Assembly (NCBI RefSeq): GCF_026672275.1
Contig: NZ_JANQCD010000005.1
Location: forward strand, 102,462-166,461
From: Marinifilum sp. D737
GTDB lineage: Bacteria; Bacteroidota; Bacteroidia; Bacteroidales; Marinifilaceae
Direction: 5' to 3'
Length of the DNA stretch: 64,000 bases
Positions 25,246-34,631 of this stretch are shown here, piece after piece. The notes below the pieces were generated by a model, which made no database searches, was not told where the DNA came from, and worked only from the letters and a program-made list of their open reading frames with translations. Both the position numbers and the translations under genes were made by a program. Position 1 is the stretch's first letter, and each line of letters starts with the position of its first letter.

Positions 25246-28215
25246 TTAAAATTTCAGATTCAATCCAAACAAGAATGTTCTTGGTCTTGGATATACGTCG
25301 TTGTCAATCCCACCGTTAACCTCAGGATCTAATCCGCTGTAGTCTGTAATAACAAATGCATTCTGAACAGAAGCGTATGCTCTGGCATTAACATCGAAAC
25401 CTAGAAGAGGTTTTAATAGCTTAGTGAAGTTATAACCAAGAGTAATATTATCTATTCTAAAGAATGATGCATCTTCTAAGAAATAGTCAGAGTATTGTTG
25501 TGCAGTTTCGAATTGTGACTTGTTAATTTCTGTAGGTAAGTTGGTTAAGTATTCATTTACTGTCATTTCCTGGTATCTACCACCTACTATTACATTATTG
25601 TAAATTTGTCCGCCAATTCCAATTCTACCATTAAAACCAAAATCAAAATCTTTGTATTTTAAATATGAAGAGAATCCCATATTGTAATCCTGAGCAGGAT
25701 CTTTAGCATAGTATTTATCGTCATCATTTATCAGACCATCTTCATTTCTATCAACGTAAAGGCCTTCAATTGGTTTTCCGTTTGCATCATAAACTTGTTC
25801 GTAAACGTAGAATGTATATAGCGGATGCCCAACTGAGTGGATTTGGATATTATTACCTACACCTACACCACTAATTCCACCAGTTTCTACACCTGCATAA
25901 GTAGGATCGTCATAATTTGTTAAACTAGTGATTTCGTTTTTGTTGTAAGCCAGGTTAAATCCAACCTCCCAAAATAAATCCTCCTTATTCATTAGGATAC
26001 CGTTGATTGTGAATTCGAAACCATTGTTTTCCAAATCACCAACATTTGTTGTTAACAGGTCGATAAAGTTTGTTCCGGCTGGTACTGGAATTGTATTTAA
26101 CAGGTCTTTGGTTTTACGTTTGTAAACGTCGATTGTACCATTAATTCTGTTATTTAAGAATCCAAAGTCGATACCAGCGTTATATGTAGTAGTTTCCTCC
26201 CACTTAATTGCTTCATCGTATCCGTTAGGTCTAATCAAATTGTAAAACTTATCACCAAACTGGTATCTTGTTTGAGAATCACTGATTTGGTAAACTCCTA
26301 AATAAGGGAAATCTCCACCAATATCTTGCTGTCCGGTAACTCCGTAACCTAAACGAACTTTGATACTACTTATGGCCTCAATGTTTTTAATAAATTCTTC
26401 TTCACTTAGTCTCCATGCAAAAGCAGCAGAAGGGAAGGTACCCCAACGATTATCTTCATGGAATCTTGAAGAACCATCTCTACGAACAGTAGCAGTAAGA
26501 ATATACTTGTCCATAAAGTTGTAGTTGACTCTACCAAAATATGAAATTAAGTTGTTTTGTGGTTCTCTAACAGGGTCTAATCTGGTACTACCATCTTTAA
26601 GATCTTCTATACCTGTTGATTTAGCCCAAAATTCTTGCCACTCGTAACCAGCCATCACATCTATTTTACTGTTAATAGATGGCAAGTCTTTATTATAAGT
26701 TAAATAAAGGTCTAAAAGCTTATTCTTTTTTTCCTGTGTGTAATTTCTTTCAATAACATCTAGATTTCCTCTTACCCAAGATGCTTCATGATCAGTAATT
26801 GTATATCCTTCACTATCTGAATAGTCATATCCTAATTTTACACTAGCTTGTAAATCAGGGAAGAAGTGTAATTTGTAATCAGCTTGGAAATCAGCAATAA
26901 ATCTTGATACATCTGATTCGTCGCGTCTTTGTTGTAACTGAGCAACCGGGTTACGTGTTGCGTTAACATTTCTTGAACCATCGCTCATCAACCAGGTTGT
27001 ATAACCTCCGTAAATTCCAGTGTTGTTGAAAACAGGTTTGGTAGGATCAAAACGTAATGCACTTCCAATAGCACCTCGATCTGCAAAACGATTATCGATA
27101 GACATGTATTTCAATCCTGCATTAAGTTTTAAGTGATCATCAAAAAACTTTGGATTAAGGTTTAATGTTCCTGTTGTTCTTTGCATTTCTGAAGTCTGCA
27201 AAATACCTTTTTGATCAGTATAACCTATTGAGGCACGGTAAGGAATGTTTTTTAAAGATCCTGTAATACCTACATTGTGTTCGTGACCAGAAGCATTGCG
27301 ATAAATTTCGTCTTGCCAGTCTGTTGAAGCATTACCAAGTAAATCTGGATTTACAGAAGAACTTGTCTTTGCTCTTTCATTTACTAAAGCTCTAAATTCA
27401 TCAGCACTTAAAACATCAATGGTTTCTTTAATCTTGCCAAAAGAAAATTTTGCATCGTAAGTTACTTGAATATCTTGTCCGGCTTTTCCTTTTTTAGTAG
27501 TAATAAGGATTACACCATTGGATGCTCTGGAACCGTAAATTGCTGTAGCAGAGGCGTCTTTTAAAACTGTAAATGTTTCAATATCATTCGGGTTTAATGA
27601 ACTTAAAACATTACTCATACCATCAATAGCTCTGTTGTCTAACGGAATACCATCAATAACAATTAATGGATCGTTACTAGCAGACATGGAAGATCCTCCA
27701 CGAATACGAATTGTAGAAGCCGAACCAGGTGCACCTCCATCACTTACAATTTGCACACCAGCAACTTTACCTACAATTAGGTCTTGTGGAGAACTTGTTG
27801 ATCCTTGGTTAAAATCATCAGAATTTACTGAAAAAACAGCTCCTGTTGCATCATCTTTTCTAACCTGACCATAACCAATCACAACAACTTCGGAAAGGTT
27901 TTCGGTTTCAACACCAAGAACTACATTAATTTGAGATTGCTCTCCAACCAAAATTTCTTGAGTTTTATATCCTACAAATGAATATACAAGTGTAGAATTA
28001 GCATCGACATTAAGCATATATTTTCCGTCAATGTCAGTTGTAGTACCTATAGTGGTACCTTTAACTACAACGGAAACACCAGGTATACCCATGCCATCGT
28101 TTGCATCGGTAACAGTACCACTAACTGCTTTTTCCTGTGCTTGCAAAACGGTAAATGAAAAAACCGTAACAAACATGAGAAGCAGTTTTCTTAGCATACT
28201 AATGTTAAGTTCCAT
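25246..28215 (-). CDS. SusC-like TonB-dependent maltodextrin transporter
   Basis: The 989-residue protein has a signal peptide, a CarboxypepD_reg-like domain (VSGTVTDANDGMGIPGVSV, about 32-110) and the TonB box/plug region. The plug shows SEVVVIGYGQVRKDDATGAV, then RIRGGSSMSASNDPLIVIDG and a VLKDASATAIYGSRASNGVI segment. A 22-strand barrel ends in an aromatic residue (FLFGLNLKF). It imports oligosaccharides across the outer membrane with its SusD partner. The Met at residue 7 (28197, MLRKLLLMF) gives a more typical leader and may be the true start. It is the first gene of the minus-strand operon; a -7 box and LacI-type operators lie upstream. Confidence 0.93.
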   Translation of the reverse strand: MELNISMLRKLLLMFVTVFSFTVLQAQEKAVSGTVTDANDGMGIPGVSVVVKGTTIGTTTDIDGKYMLNVDANSTLVYSFVGYKTQEILVGEQSQINVVLGVETENLSEVVVIGYGQVRKDDATGAVFSVNSDDFNQGSTSSPQDLIVGKVAGVQIVSDGGAPGSASTIRIRGGSSMSASNDPLIVIDGIPLDNRAIDGMSNVLSSLNPNDIETFTVLKDASATAIYGSRASNGVILITTKKGKAGQDIQVTYDAKFSFGKIKETIDVLSADEFRALVNERAKTSSSVNPDLLGNASTDWQDEIYRNASGHEHNVGITGSLKNIPYRASIGYTDQKGILQTSEMQRTTGTLNLNPKFFDDHLKLNAGLKYMSIDNRFADRGAIGSALRFDPTKPVFNNTGIYGGYTTWLMSDGSRNVNATRNPVAQLQQRRDESDVSRFIADFQADYKLHFFPDLQASVKLGYDYSDSEGYTITDHEASWVRGNLDVIERNYTQEKKNKLLDLYLTYNKDLPSINSKIDVMAGYEWQEFWAKSTGIEDLKDGSTRLDPVREPQNNLISYFGRVNYNFMDKYILTATVRRDGSSRFHEDNRWGTFPSAAFAWRLSEEEFIKNIEAISSIKVRLGYGVTGQQDIGGDFPYLGVYQISDSQTRYQFGDKFYNLIRPNGYDEAIKWEETTTYNAGIDFGFLNNRINGTIDVYKRKTKDLLNTIPVPAGTNFIDLLTTNVGDLENNGFEFTINGILMNKEDLFWEVGFNLAYNKNEITSLTNYDDPTYAGVETGGISGVGVGNNIQIHSVGHPLYTFYVYEQVYDANGKPIEGLYVDRNEDGLINDDDKYYAKDPAQDYNMGFSSYLKYKDFDFGFNGRIGIGGQIYNNVIVGGRYQEMTVNEYLTNLPTEINKSQFETAQQYSDYFLEDASFFRIDNITLGYNFTKLLKPLLGFDVNARAYASVQNAFVITDYSGLDPEVNGGIDNDVYPRPRTFLFGLNLKF

Positions 28216-28372
28216 AAATAGAAATTTAAGATAAATTAGAATTTAGTTAATAGCTTAGATATATTTTAAAATACGATAAAGAAATATGAACTCAAGTTTC
28301 CGACTTTTTAGCTTCCTTCTTCAGCGTTTAAAATTATCTAAGTCTTAAGTTAGCCTTAATTTTTTCTATTAC

Positions 28373-28380
28373 CAAAGATA
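28373..28380 (-). promoter_or_regulatory. -7 promoter box for the susC operon
   Basis: On the minus strand TATCTTTG fits the Bacteroidota TAnnTTTG box. No good -33 TTG was found at 19-21 bp. It would give a leader of about 150 nt before susC. The operator-like sites lie 60-85 bp upstream, similar to the arrangement on the other side of the regulator gene, which suits activation. Confidence 0.45.
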
Positions 28381-28436
28381 CGTAATGACAAAATCAAGTT
28401 TTTAAACCATTGATATTTAAGTGCAAATAAATCATC

Positions 28437-28459
28437 GCAATCGTTGCCGCAAACGTTTG
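28437..28459. promoter_or_regulatory. Double LacI-type operator between susC and its regulator
   Basis: CAAACGTTTG (28450-28459) is a perfect 10-bp palindrome with central CG, the usual form of LacI-family operators. Directly beside it is GCAATCGTTGC (28437-28447), a related weaker site. A third site, GCAATCGTTTG, is at 29783. The likely binder is the LacI-family protein encoded at 28652. Confidence 0.65.
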
Positions 28460-28651
28460 ATATCTATTTATGTCGATATTTAAATTTACAGGCAATATTA
28501 TAATGGGTAATCCGATAGTTTTGTTTAAATTTTTCTATATTTACGAAGGCTATAAAGGTTTCGGTTGGGGTAATTCTAAGGTTTTCTTAATTCTTTGATA
28601 ATATTAGAGTTGTGCAATCAAACTTATTTATTAAATCTCTATTAAATATAT

Positions 28652-29668
28652 ATGAGAAGCGGACAGGTAACGATAAAAGATATTGCAAAAGAATTAGGCA
28701 TTTCTGCCTCTACTGTATCAAGAGCCTTAAAAGATCATCCTGATATTAGTGCAAAAACCAAGGAAGCTGTAAATGAATTGGCTAAGAAATGGCATTATAA
28801 ACCGAATGCTGTTGCTCTTAGTTTGCGACATAGCAAATCGAATGTTATTGGGGTTATTATTCCAGAAATTGTTCATCACTTCTTTTCATCCGTAATTAGT
28901 GGGATTGAAAAAATTGCACACGAAGCTGGGTATAATGTTATGATGTTCCAATCCAATGAGTCTTATGAAAGGGAATTGGCCAACGTACAGGCTTTGTTGT
29001 CAAGTAGGGTAGATGGGGTGTTGGTATCCATGTCAAAGGAAACGAGAAATTTTAGTCATTTTAAAGAGTTACGAAACAATGGAATACCGGTTGTTTTCTT
29101 TGATAGAGTTTGCAATGAGATCTCTTCTGATAACGTAATTGTTGATGATTTTGCTGGTGCTTTTACTGCGGTAGAACATCTTATAAATACAGGATGTAAA
29201 AGAATCGCTCATTTGTCTGCACCACAACATATGCTTTTGGGGCAAAATCGACAGAAGGGTTATCGACAGGCTTTGCTAAAACACAAACTTCCAATTGATG
29301 ATGAATTGATTATTAAATGTGATAGTTTTGAGGAAGCATTAGAGAAAACCCCGGATTTATTAAGACTTCCACAACCACCTGATGCTATATTTGCTGTTAA
29401 TGAACTTACAGCAGCCGGTGCATTATCGGTTGTAAAGAAAACTGGATTTAGGGTTCCGGACGATATATCTATTATAGGATTTACCGATGGTGTTGTTTCA
29501 CGAACCTCTGATCCTGCTTTAACTACTTTAGAACAGCATGGATATGAGGTTGGCTTAAGAGCAAGTGAATTGCTTGTAGGAAGAATTAAGGAAGGTGAAA
29601 TGGATTATGAGCCTGTAACCAAAGTTGTAAAGACTAATTTAATCGTTAGGGGATCTACTAAAAATTAA
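28652..29668 (+). CDS. LacI-family transcriptional regulator of the starch/maltose locus
   Basis: The 338-residue protein begins with a classic LacI HTH and hinge (TIKDIAKELGISASTVSRAL, then HYKPNAVALSLR) and continues with a periplasmic-binding-like sensor domain (VIGVIIPEIVHHFFSSVISG to TNLIVRGSTKN). It lies between the two divergent halves of the locus and faces the maltose operon. LacI-family proteins of this type control maltodextrin genes in other Bacteroidota and bind CG-centred palindromes. Matching sites are present on both flanks. Whether it activates or represses is inferred only from site position (well upstream of the -7 boxes), which favours activation. A terminator follows, so its gene is probably monocistronic. 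Confidence 0.93.
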   Translation: MRSGQVTIKDIAKELGISASTVSRALKDHPDISAKTKEAVNELAKKWHYKPNAVALSLRHSKSNVIGVIIPEIVHHFFSSVISGIEKIAHEAGYNVMMFQSNESYERELANVQALLSSRVDGVLVSMSKETRNFSHFKELRNNGIPVVFFDRVCNEISSDNVIVDDFAGAFTAVEHLINTGCKRIAHLSAPQHMLLGQNRQKGYRQALLKHKLPIDDELIIKCDSFEEALEKTPDLLRLPQPPDAIFAVNELTAAGALSVVKKTGFRVPDDISIIGFTDGVVSRTSDPALTTLEQHGYEVGLRASELLVGRIKEGEMDYEPVTKVVKTNLIVRGSTKN

Positions 29669-29689
29669 TTATCGATATTATAAGATGAT

Positions 29690-29721
29690 AAGGAGTTGAA
29701 TAAGTTCAACTCTTTTTTTTT
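29690..29721 (+). terminator. Rho-independent terminator of the LacI-family gene
   Basis: GAGTTGAA (29693-29700) pairs with TTCAACTC (29705-29712), with a TAAG loop followed by a run of nine T. It lies 25 nt past the stop. Confidence 0.92.
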
Positions 29722-29782
29722 GTTTAAAAGTTAGAATGTTGGCTTTTAATTTAATAGATGTAAAAAAAAATAAAAAAATGTT

Positions 29783-29793
29783 GCAATCGTTTG
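29783..29793. promoter_or_regulatory. LacI-type operator upstream of the maltose operon
   Basis: GCAATCGTTTG resembles the CAAACGTTTG and GCAATCGTTGC sites on the susC side. It is centred about 86 bp upstream of the first base of the -7 box at 29875. Confidence 0.55.
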
Positions 29794-29851
29794 AAATGGG
29801 TTTCTTGGCCTGTTTTTACTGGCTTGTAGAGAGGTCGAGGTACGAAACTTC

Positions 29852-29882
29852 TTGACAGATTGCATACTTTTCCGTACTTTTG
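29852..29882 (+). promoter_or_regulatory. Bacteroidota-type promoter of the maltose utilisation operon
   Basis: TTG (29852-29854), a 20-bp spacer and TACTTTTG (29875-29882) match the TTTG-N19-21-TAnnTTTG consensus of the Bacteroidota primary sigma factor. It is the best promoter match in the window. Transcription would start near 29889. Confidence 0.65.
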
Positions 29883-29888
29883 TCCCAG

Positions 29889-30163
29889 AGGGAAACCTCT
29901 TTTCCGACTTTATAAAAATATACTTCCTTATAATATGATCTCATTTCTGGATAATAGAAGGAGATGAATAAGATCAAATCCATTTTTCTAATTGTGATGT
30001 AAAAGTTAGTTGGTCTTAAACTGTATTGCACTTGCAATATTGTGGGACATGATTAATTCCTTTTGTTTCTTTTATCCTGGTGTGGTGATATAAGCTGTGA
30101 TATAAAAAACAGCTTAAATTGAAATCAAACTTCTAAAAAGTAAGAAGAATTAATATCGATCAA
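29889..30163 (+). other. Long 5' leader of the maltose operon
   Basis: About 275 nt separate the predicted start of transcription from the MFS start codon. Two inverted repeats are visible: ATTGCA-CT-TGCAAT (30025-30038) and TAAGCTG/CAGCTTA (30091-30097, 30110-30116). I recognise no riboswitch. A small peptide or protein-binding leader cannot be excluded. Confidence 0.45.
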
Positions 30164-31507
30164 ATGAAGAAACAACCTCGTTTAAGCTTTTGGCAAATCT
30201 GGAACCTGAGCTTTGGATTTTTAGGTGTTCAGTTTGGTTTTGCATTACAAAATGCAAATGCCAGTAGAATATTAACAAGTTTAGGTGCAGATCCACATGA
30301 ATTATCCTTTTTCTGGTTGGTAGCCCCAATTATGGGATTGGTAGTTCAGCCTGTAGTTGGTGCAGCAAGTGATAAAACGTGGAACCGATTGGGAAGAAGA
30401 TCTCCATATATTTTGTTTGGAGCAATCGTTTCAATGTTGGCAATGTTCTTAATGCCTAATGCACCAATGTTTGTAAAAGCAGGTGGGGCTTTGGTGTTTG
30501 GAGTTGTTATGCTTGCATTAATGGATGGATCTTTTAATGTTACCTTCCAGCCATTTAGAGCATTGGTTGCTGATATGACACCTGAAGAGCAACGAAATGT
30601 TGGTTATTCAGTGCAAAGCTTTTTAATTAATGTGGGTGCTGTAATTGGTTCTGCATTGCCTTTTATTATGACTGCTTCAGGAATTTCCAATGAATCGGCA
30701 GGAGGCAATGTTGCTCCTTCGGTAATTTGGTCATTTTATATTGGAGGTTCCCTTCTTTTGATTAGTGTGCTGGTTACAGTATTTAAAACAAAGGAATATC
30801 CACCAGAAGAATTTGAGGCTTATAATAACATAACAGAAGAAGATAAGGAAACGAAAGAAAGTTTTTGGAGTTTGTTGATGAATATGCCAAAAACAATGAA
30901 GCAATTATCAATTGTACAATTGTTTTCGTGGTTTCCATTATTTCTTTTATGGGTTTACTCTACAACTGCAATTTCTCAGCATTATTTCGGTGTTCCTATC
31001 GATTTTAATGCAAAAACCGAAACCAATAAGCAAATTTTAAATGCTTTTAACGAAGCAGGGAATTGGGTAGGTATTTGTTTTGCAGTGTACAGTTTGGTAG
31101 CGGCATTGTTTTCTATTGTAATGCCTAAGCTAATTAGCTTGACCAGTAGAAAAACAGTTTATGCAGGTGCTTTAGCTATGGGAGGTATCGGTTTTATATC
31201 AACCATGATGTTTAGCAACCATTACTTATTATTGATTTCTATGATAGGTGTAGGTATTGCGTGGGCTGGTATTTTGGCTATGCCTTATACCATTTTATCA
31301 GGAGTACTTCCAGCTAAACGAATGGGAGTTTATATGGGACTGTTCAACCTTACTGTAGTTGTACCTCAGATTTTAAGTGGTGTATTTGGAGGACCAATAC
31401 TTCGTACTTTTTTTGGCGGCGATGGAATTTACATTCTGGTTCTAGCCGGTATTATCATGATTTTAGGAGCAATATCTGTATTCTTTGTTAAAGAATCAGA
31501 TAAATAA
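30164..31507 (+). CDS. MFS maltose/maltodextrin transporter (GPH/SLC45-like)
   Basis: The 447-residue protein has about twelve membrane helices and the motif SDKTWNRLGRRSPYIL between helices 2 and 3, plus FWQIWNLSFGFLGVQFGFAL at the N-terminus. These traits belong to the sugar:cation symporter group of the MFS that includes bacterial MalY-type maltose carriers. It would carry maltose or maltodextrin across the inner membrane to the phosphorylase encoded downstream. It is the first gene of the operon, and pgmB follows after 22 bp. The exact sugar is inferred from context. Confidence 0.9.
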   Translation: MKKQPRLSFWQIWNLSFGFLGVQFGFALQNANASRILTSLGADPHELSFFWLVAPIMGLVVQPVVGAASDKTWNRLGRRSPYILFGAIVSMLAMFLMPNAPMFVKAGGALVFGVVMLALMDGSFNVTFQPFRALVADMTPEEQRNVGYSVQSFLINVGAVIGSALPFIMTASGISNESAGGNVAPSVIWSFYIGGSLLLISVLVTVFKTKEYPPEEFEAYNNITEEDKETKESFWSLLMNMPKTMKQLSIVQLFSWFPLFLLWVYSTTAISQHYFGVPIDFNAKTETNKQILNAFNEAGNWVGICFAVYSLVAALFSIVMPKLISLTSRKTVYAGALAMGGIGFISTMMFSNHYLLLISMIGVGIAWAGILAMPYTILSGVLPAKRMGVYMGLFNLTVVVPQILSGVFGGPILRTFFGGDGIYILVLAGIIMILGAISVFFVKESDK

Positions 31508-31529
31508 CAAAAACAATTTATAAAAACTG

Positions 31530-32177
31530 ATGGGAAAGATTAGTGCATGCATCTTCGATTTAGATGGTGTGGTTGTTGATACCGCAAAGTATCATTATAT
31601 CGCATGGAAGAGTTTAGCAAATGAATTGGGATTCGACTTTACCGAAGAGGATAATGAAAGATTGAAAGGCGTGAGCCGTATGCGATCATTAGATATTCTT
31701 TTGGAAATTGGTGGAGTTGAATTGGATGAAAAAACAAAACTGGAACTGGCTGATAAGAAAAACAAAAACTATGTGGAGTACATATTAAAAATGACTCCAG
31801 ATGAAATACTTCCTGGTGTTAAAGATTTCTTTAATGAACTTAAAGCTAAGGGAATCAAAATTGCTTTAGGTTCAGCTAGTAAAAACGCTATGACCATTTT
31901 AAATCAGTTAGAACTTACTGATTATTTCGATGCAGTTGTTGATGGAACACATGTTAGCAATGCAAAACCAGATCCTGAAGTATTTTTAAAAGGGGCTGAG
32001 TTGTTAGGTGTTTCACCATCTGAATGTATTGTTTTTGAAGATGCAGAAGCTGGTGTTGAAGCTGCTATAAATGGTAATATGAAATGTGTCGGTATCGGAT
32101 CACCTGATGTATTGGGAAAAGCAAATATTGTTGTTCCAGGATTCGTGGGTTTTTCAATGACTCAATTAAACTTTTAA
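31530..32177 (+). CDS. pgmB: Beta-phosphoglucomutase
   Basis: The 215-residue HAD enzyme has the nucleophile motif FDLDGVVVDT (D10, D12), cap region RLKGVSRMRSLDILLE, GSASKNA and the acidic motif FEDAEAGVEAA. RLKGVSRxxSL is typical of beta-phosphoglucomutase, which converts beta-glucose-1-phosphate to glucose-6-phosphate through a 1,6-bisphosphate intermediate. It is placed between the maltose transporter and a GH65 phosphorylase, the enzyme that makes its substrate. It is cytosolic. Confidence 0.95.
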   Translation: MGKISACIFDLDGVVVDTAKYHYIAWKSLANELGFDFTEEDNERLKGVSRMRSLDILLEIGGVELDEKTKLELADKKNKNYVEYILKMTPDEILPGVKDFFNELKAKGIKIALGSASKNAMTILNQLELTDYFDAVVDGTHVSNAKPDPEVFLKGAELLGVSPSECIVFEDAEAGVEAAINGNMKCVGIGSPDVLGKANIVVPGFVGFSMTQLNF

Positions 32178-32181
32178 CGAT

Positions 32182-32210
32182 AAACAATTAACGCTTAGCA
32201 GTAATTGTTT
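32182..32210 (+). promoter_or_regulatory. Intercistronic hairpin between pgmB and the GH65 gene
   Basis: AAACAATTA (32182-32190) and TAATTGTTT (32202-32210) form a perfect 9-bp stem with an 11-nt loop, starting 4 nt after the pgmB stop. There is no T run after it. It may protect or define transcript ends. Confidence 0.6.
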
Positions 32211-32251
32211 GAAAAGTTAACTGCTAATAGCTAATTAAAAGAAAATCAAAC

Positions 32252-34564
32252 ATGAATGAGTATTTAAAGCATGATGAGTGGTGTATAATTGAGGAAGGCT
32301 TTAATCCTGAAAACCACCGTGCATCTGAAAGTATATTTAGTTTGGGTAATGGAAACATGGGACAAAGAGCCATGTTCGAAGAACATTATTCAGGCGAAAC
32401 TTTACAAGGAACTTACGTAGCTGGAGTTTACTATCCGGATAAAACCAGAGTAGGATGGTGGAAAAACGGTTATCCTGAATATTTTGCAAAAGTGTTAAAT
32501 GCGCCAAATTGGATTGGTATCGATGTGAAAATTAATGGTGAAATGCTTGACCTTGCCAAATGTGAAGTGAGTGATTTTGTGCGTACTTTGAACATGAAAG
32601 AGGGCGTTTTAGAGCGTAGTTTTGTAGCTACACTTTCTAACGGAAACAAGGTAAAAGTTGAAGCCAAAAGATTTTTAAGTATTGTTACGTCTGAAGTTGG
32701 TGCCATTCGTTACTCTGTAACACCATTAAATTTTGATGGGAAGATTGGTTTCACTCCATATGTGGATGCTGATGTTACAAACGAAGATTCAAACTACGAC
32801 GAACAATTTTGGAATGTTCTGCAGGCTAAGTCAATGAAAGGTGAAGCATACATTACTGCTGCAACTAAAAAACTTGACTTTCATGTTTGTATGAGCATGA
32901 AGTATGAGGTGTTAAAGGATGGTCAGAAAGTGGATTTAAATCCTGCTTTAACTGAGGATGCCAAATATGTTGCCAATACAGTAGAAATTGATGCTGAGCA
33001 AGATCAAGAGATTTCAATCTATAAATATGCAGCTGTATTAAGCTCATTAAACCACAGTAAAACTGATATTGCATCAGACGCACTTTCTGTAGTAGAGGCT
33101 GCTAATGCTAAAGGATATGGTGCACTATTGGAAGAACATGTTAATGCATGGGCTGACAAATGGGATCATAGTGATATTGTTATTGAAGGTGATATTGCTG
33201 CTCAGCAAGCCATTCGATTCAATATTTTCCAAATGAATCAAACTTATACAGGTGAAGATGAAAGACTAAATATTGGTCCTAAAGGTTTCACCGGTGAAAA
33301 ATATGGTGGATCTACCTATTGGGATACTGAAGCTTACTGTGTTCCATTCTATTTGAGTACTTCTAAACCTGAAGTAACTCGAAACCTATTGATCTATCGT
33401 CATAAGCAATTACAAAAAGCCATTGAAAATGCAGAGAAACTTGGTTTTACTAATGGTGCTGCATTGTACCCAATGGTAACAATGAATGGTGAAGAGTGTC
33501 ATAACGAGTGGGAGATTACATTTGAAGAAATCCACCGAAATGGAGCAATTGCTTTTGCCATTTATAACTATATCCGCCACACAGACGATAAAAAATACTT
33601 AGAAGAATATGGATTAGATGTGTTGATCGGAATTTCAAGATTCTGGAGTCAGCGTGTATCTTATTCTCAAGCAAAGAAGAAATATGTAATGTTAGGAGTT
33701 ACAGGTCCTAACGAATACGAAAATAATATCAACAACAACTGGTACACAAATACCATTGCAAACTGGTGTATGAAATATACTCAGGAAGCTATGGCTCATG
33801 TGAAAGAAACCAATCCAGCACGTTTCGAAGAAATCTTGAAGAATTTGAACTTCGATTTCGATAAGGAAACTTCTAAATGGAGCGATATTATTGAAAATAT
33901 GTACTATCCTGTTGATGAGGAAACAGGTGTTTACCTGCAACAAGATGGCTTTATGGATAAAGAGCAAATCCTGGCTGCTGACCTGGATCCAGCAATTCGT
34001 CCAATTAACCAGCACTGGTCATGGGATAGAATTTTACGTTCTTGTTTTATCAAGCAAGCAGATGTATTGCAAGGAATCTACTTGTTCGAAGATCAATATG
34101 ATTTGGAAACAATTCGTAAGAACTATGATTTCTACGAACCAAGAACAGTTCATGAGTCATCATTGTCGCCATGTATTCACTCTATTTTAGCAGCAAAAAT
34201 TGGCGATGAAGAAAGAGCTTACAATTTGTACCTAAGAACTTCTCGTTTGGATTTGGATGATTACAATAAAGAGGTGCACGAAGGACTTCACATTACAAGT
34301 ATGGCAGGAACATGGATGTCGATTGTTGAAGGTTTCGGTGGTATGAGAGTTGTAAATGGAAGTTTGGTATTTAACCCAATGCTTCCTAAAGTCTGGAAAT
34401 CTTACTCATTTAAAGTTCGTTTTAGAGGCAACTTGTTAAATGTAAGAGTTTCTGAAGATGGTGTAGGAGTTATTAATGAAGAAGGGGAAACAATCAATAT
34501 CTTCGTTAAAGATGATGAATACAAAGTTGAAAAAGAAAGCAGTCTAGTAGTAGAACATGCTTAA
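32252..34564 (+). CDS. GH65 glycoside phosphorylase, probably maltose phosphorylase
   Basis: The 770-residue protein has the GH65 three-part layout: N-terminal beta-sandwich (to about 270), (alpha/alpha)6 barrel and small C-terminal beta domain. The segment ECHNEWEITFEEIHRNGAIA (about residues 415-434) contains the general-acid Glu region and matches maltose phosphorylases closely. Other barrel motifs are KYGGSTYWDTEAYCVP and GVTGPNEYENNINNNWYTN. It would split maltose with phosphate into glucose and beta-glucose-1-phosphate in the cytosol. GH65 also includes trehalose, kojibiose and nigerose phosphorylases; the maltose locus and PgmB next to it favour maltose. Confidence 0.92.
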   Translation: MNEYLKHDEWCIIEEGFNPENHRASESIFSLGNGNMGQRAMFEEHYSGETLQGTYVAGVYYPDKTRVGWWKNGYPEYFAKVLNAPNWIGIDVKINGEMLDLAKCEVSDFVRTLNMKEGVLERSFVATLSNGNKVKVEAKRFLSIVTSEVGAIRYSVTPLNFDGKIGFTPYVDADVTNEDSNYDEQFWNVLQAKSMKGEAYITAATKKLDFHVCMSMKYEVLKDGQKVDLNPALTEDAKYVANTVEIDAEQDQEISIYKYAAVLSSLNHSKTDIASDALSVVEAANAKGYGALLEEHVNAWADKWDHSDIVIEGDIAAQQAIRFNIFQMNQTYTGEDERLNIGPKGFTGEKYGGSTYWDTEAYCVPFYLSTSKPEVTRNLLIYRHKQLQKAIENAEKLGFTNGAALYPMVTMNGEECHNEWEITFEEIHRNGAIAFAIYNYIRHTDDKKYLEEYGLDVLIGISRFWSQRVSYSQAKKKYVMLGVTGPNEYENNINNNWYTNTIANWCMKYTQEAMAHVKETNPARFEEILKNLNFDFDKETSKWSDIIENMYYPVDEETGVYLQQDGFMDKEQILAADLDPAIRPINQHWSWDRILRSCFIKQADVLQGIYLFEDQYDLETIRKNYDFYEPRTVHESSLSPCIHSILAAKIGDEERAYNLYLRTSRLDLDDYNKEVHEGLHITSMAGTWMSIVEGFGGMRVVNGSLVFNPMLPKVWKSYSFKVRFRGNLLNVRVSEDGVGVINEEGETINIFVKDDEYKVEKESSLVVEHA

Positions 34565-34578
34565 TTAATAGTTATAGC

Positions 34579-34613
34579 AATTCAGGATGGTGGTTTATCT
34601 GCTGTCCTGAATT
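34579..34613 (+). promoter_or_regulatory. Intercistronic hairpin after the GH65 gene
   Basis: AATTCAGGA (34579-34587) and TCCTGAATT (34605-34613) form a perfect 9-bp stem, followed by a short T/A-rich run. It could be a weak terminator or attenuator before the GH13 gene at 34632. Confidence 0.6.
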
Positions 34614-34631
34614 TTAATATTAATAACACTC

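Noticed and set aside
17293..28215. Plus-strand open frames inside the sus genes
   Set aside because: All overlap strongly supported minus-strand genes and have no family signature.
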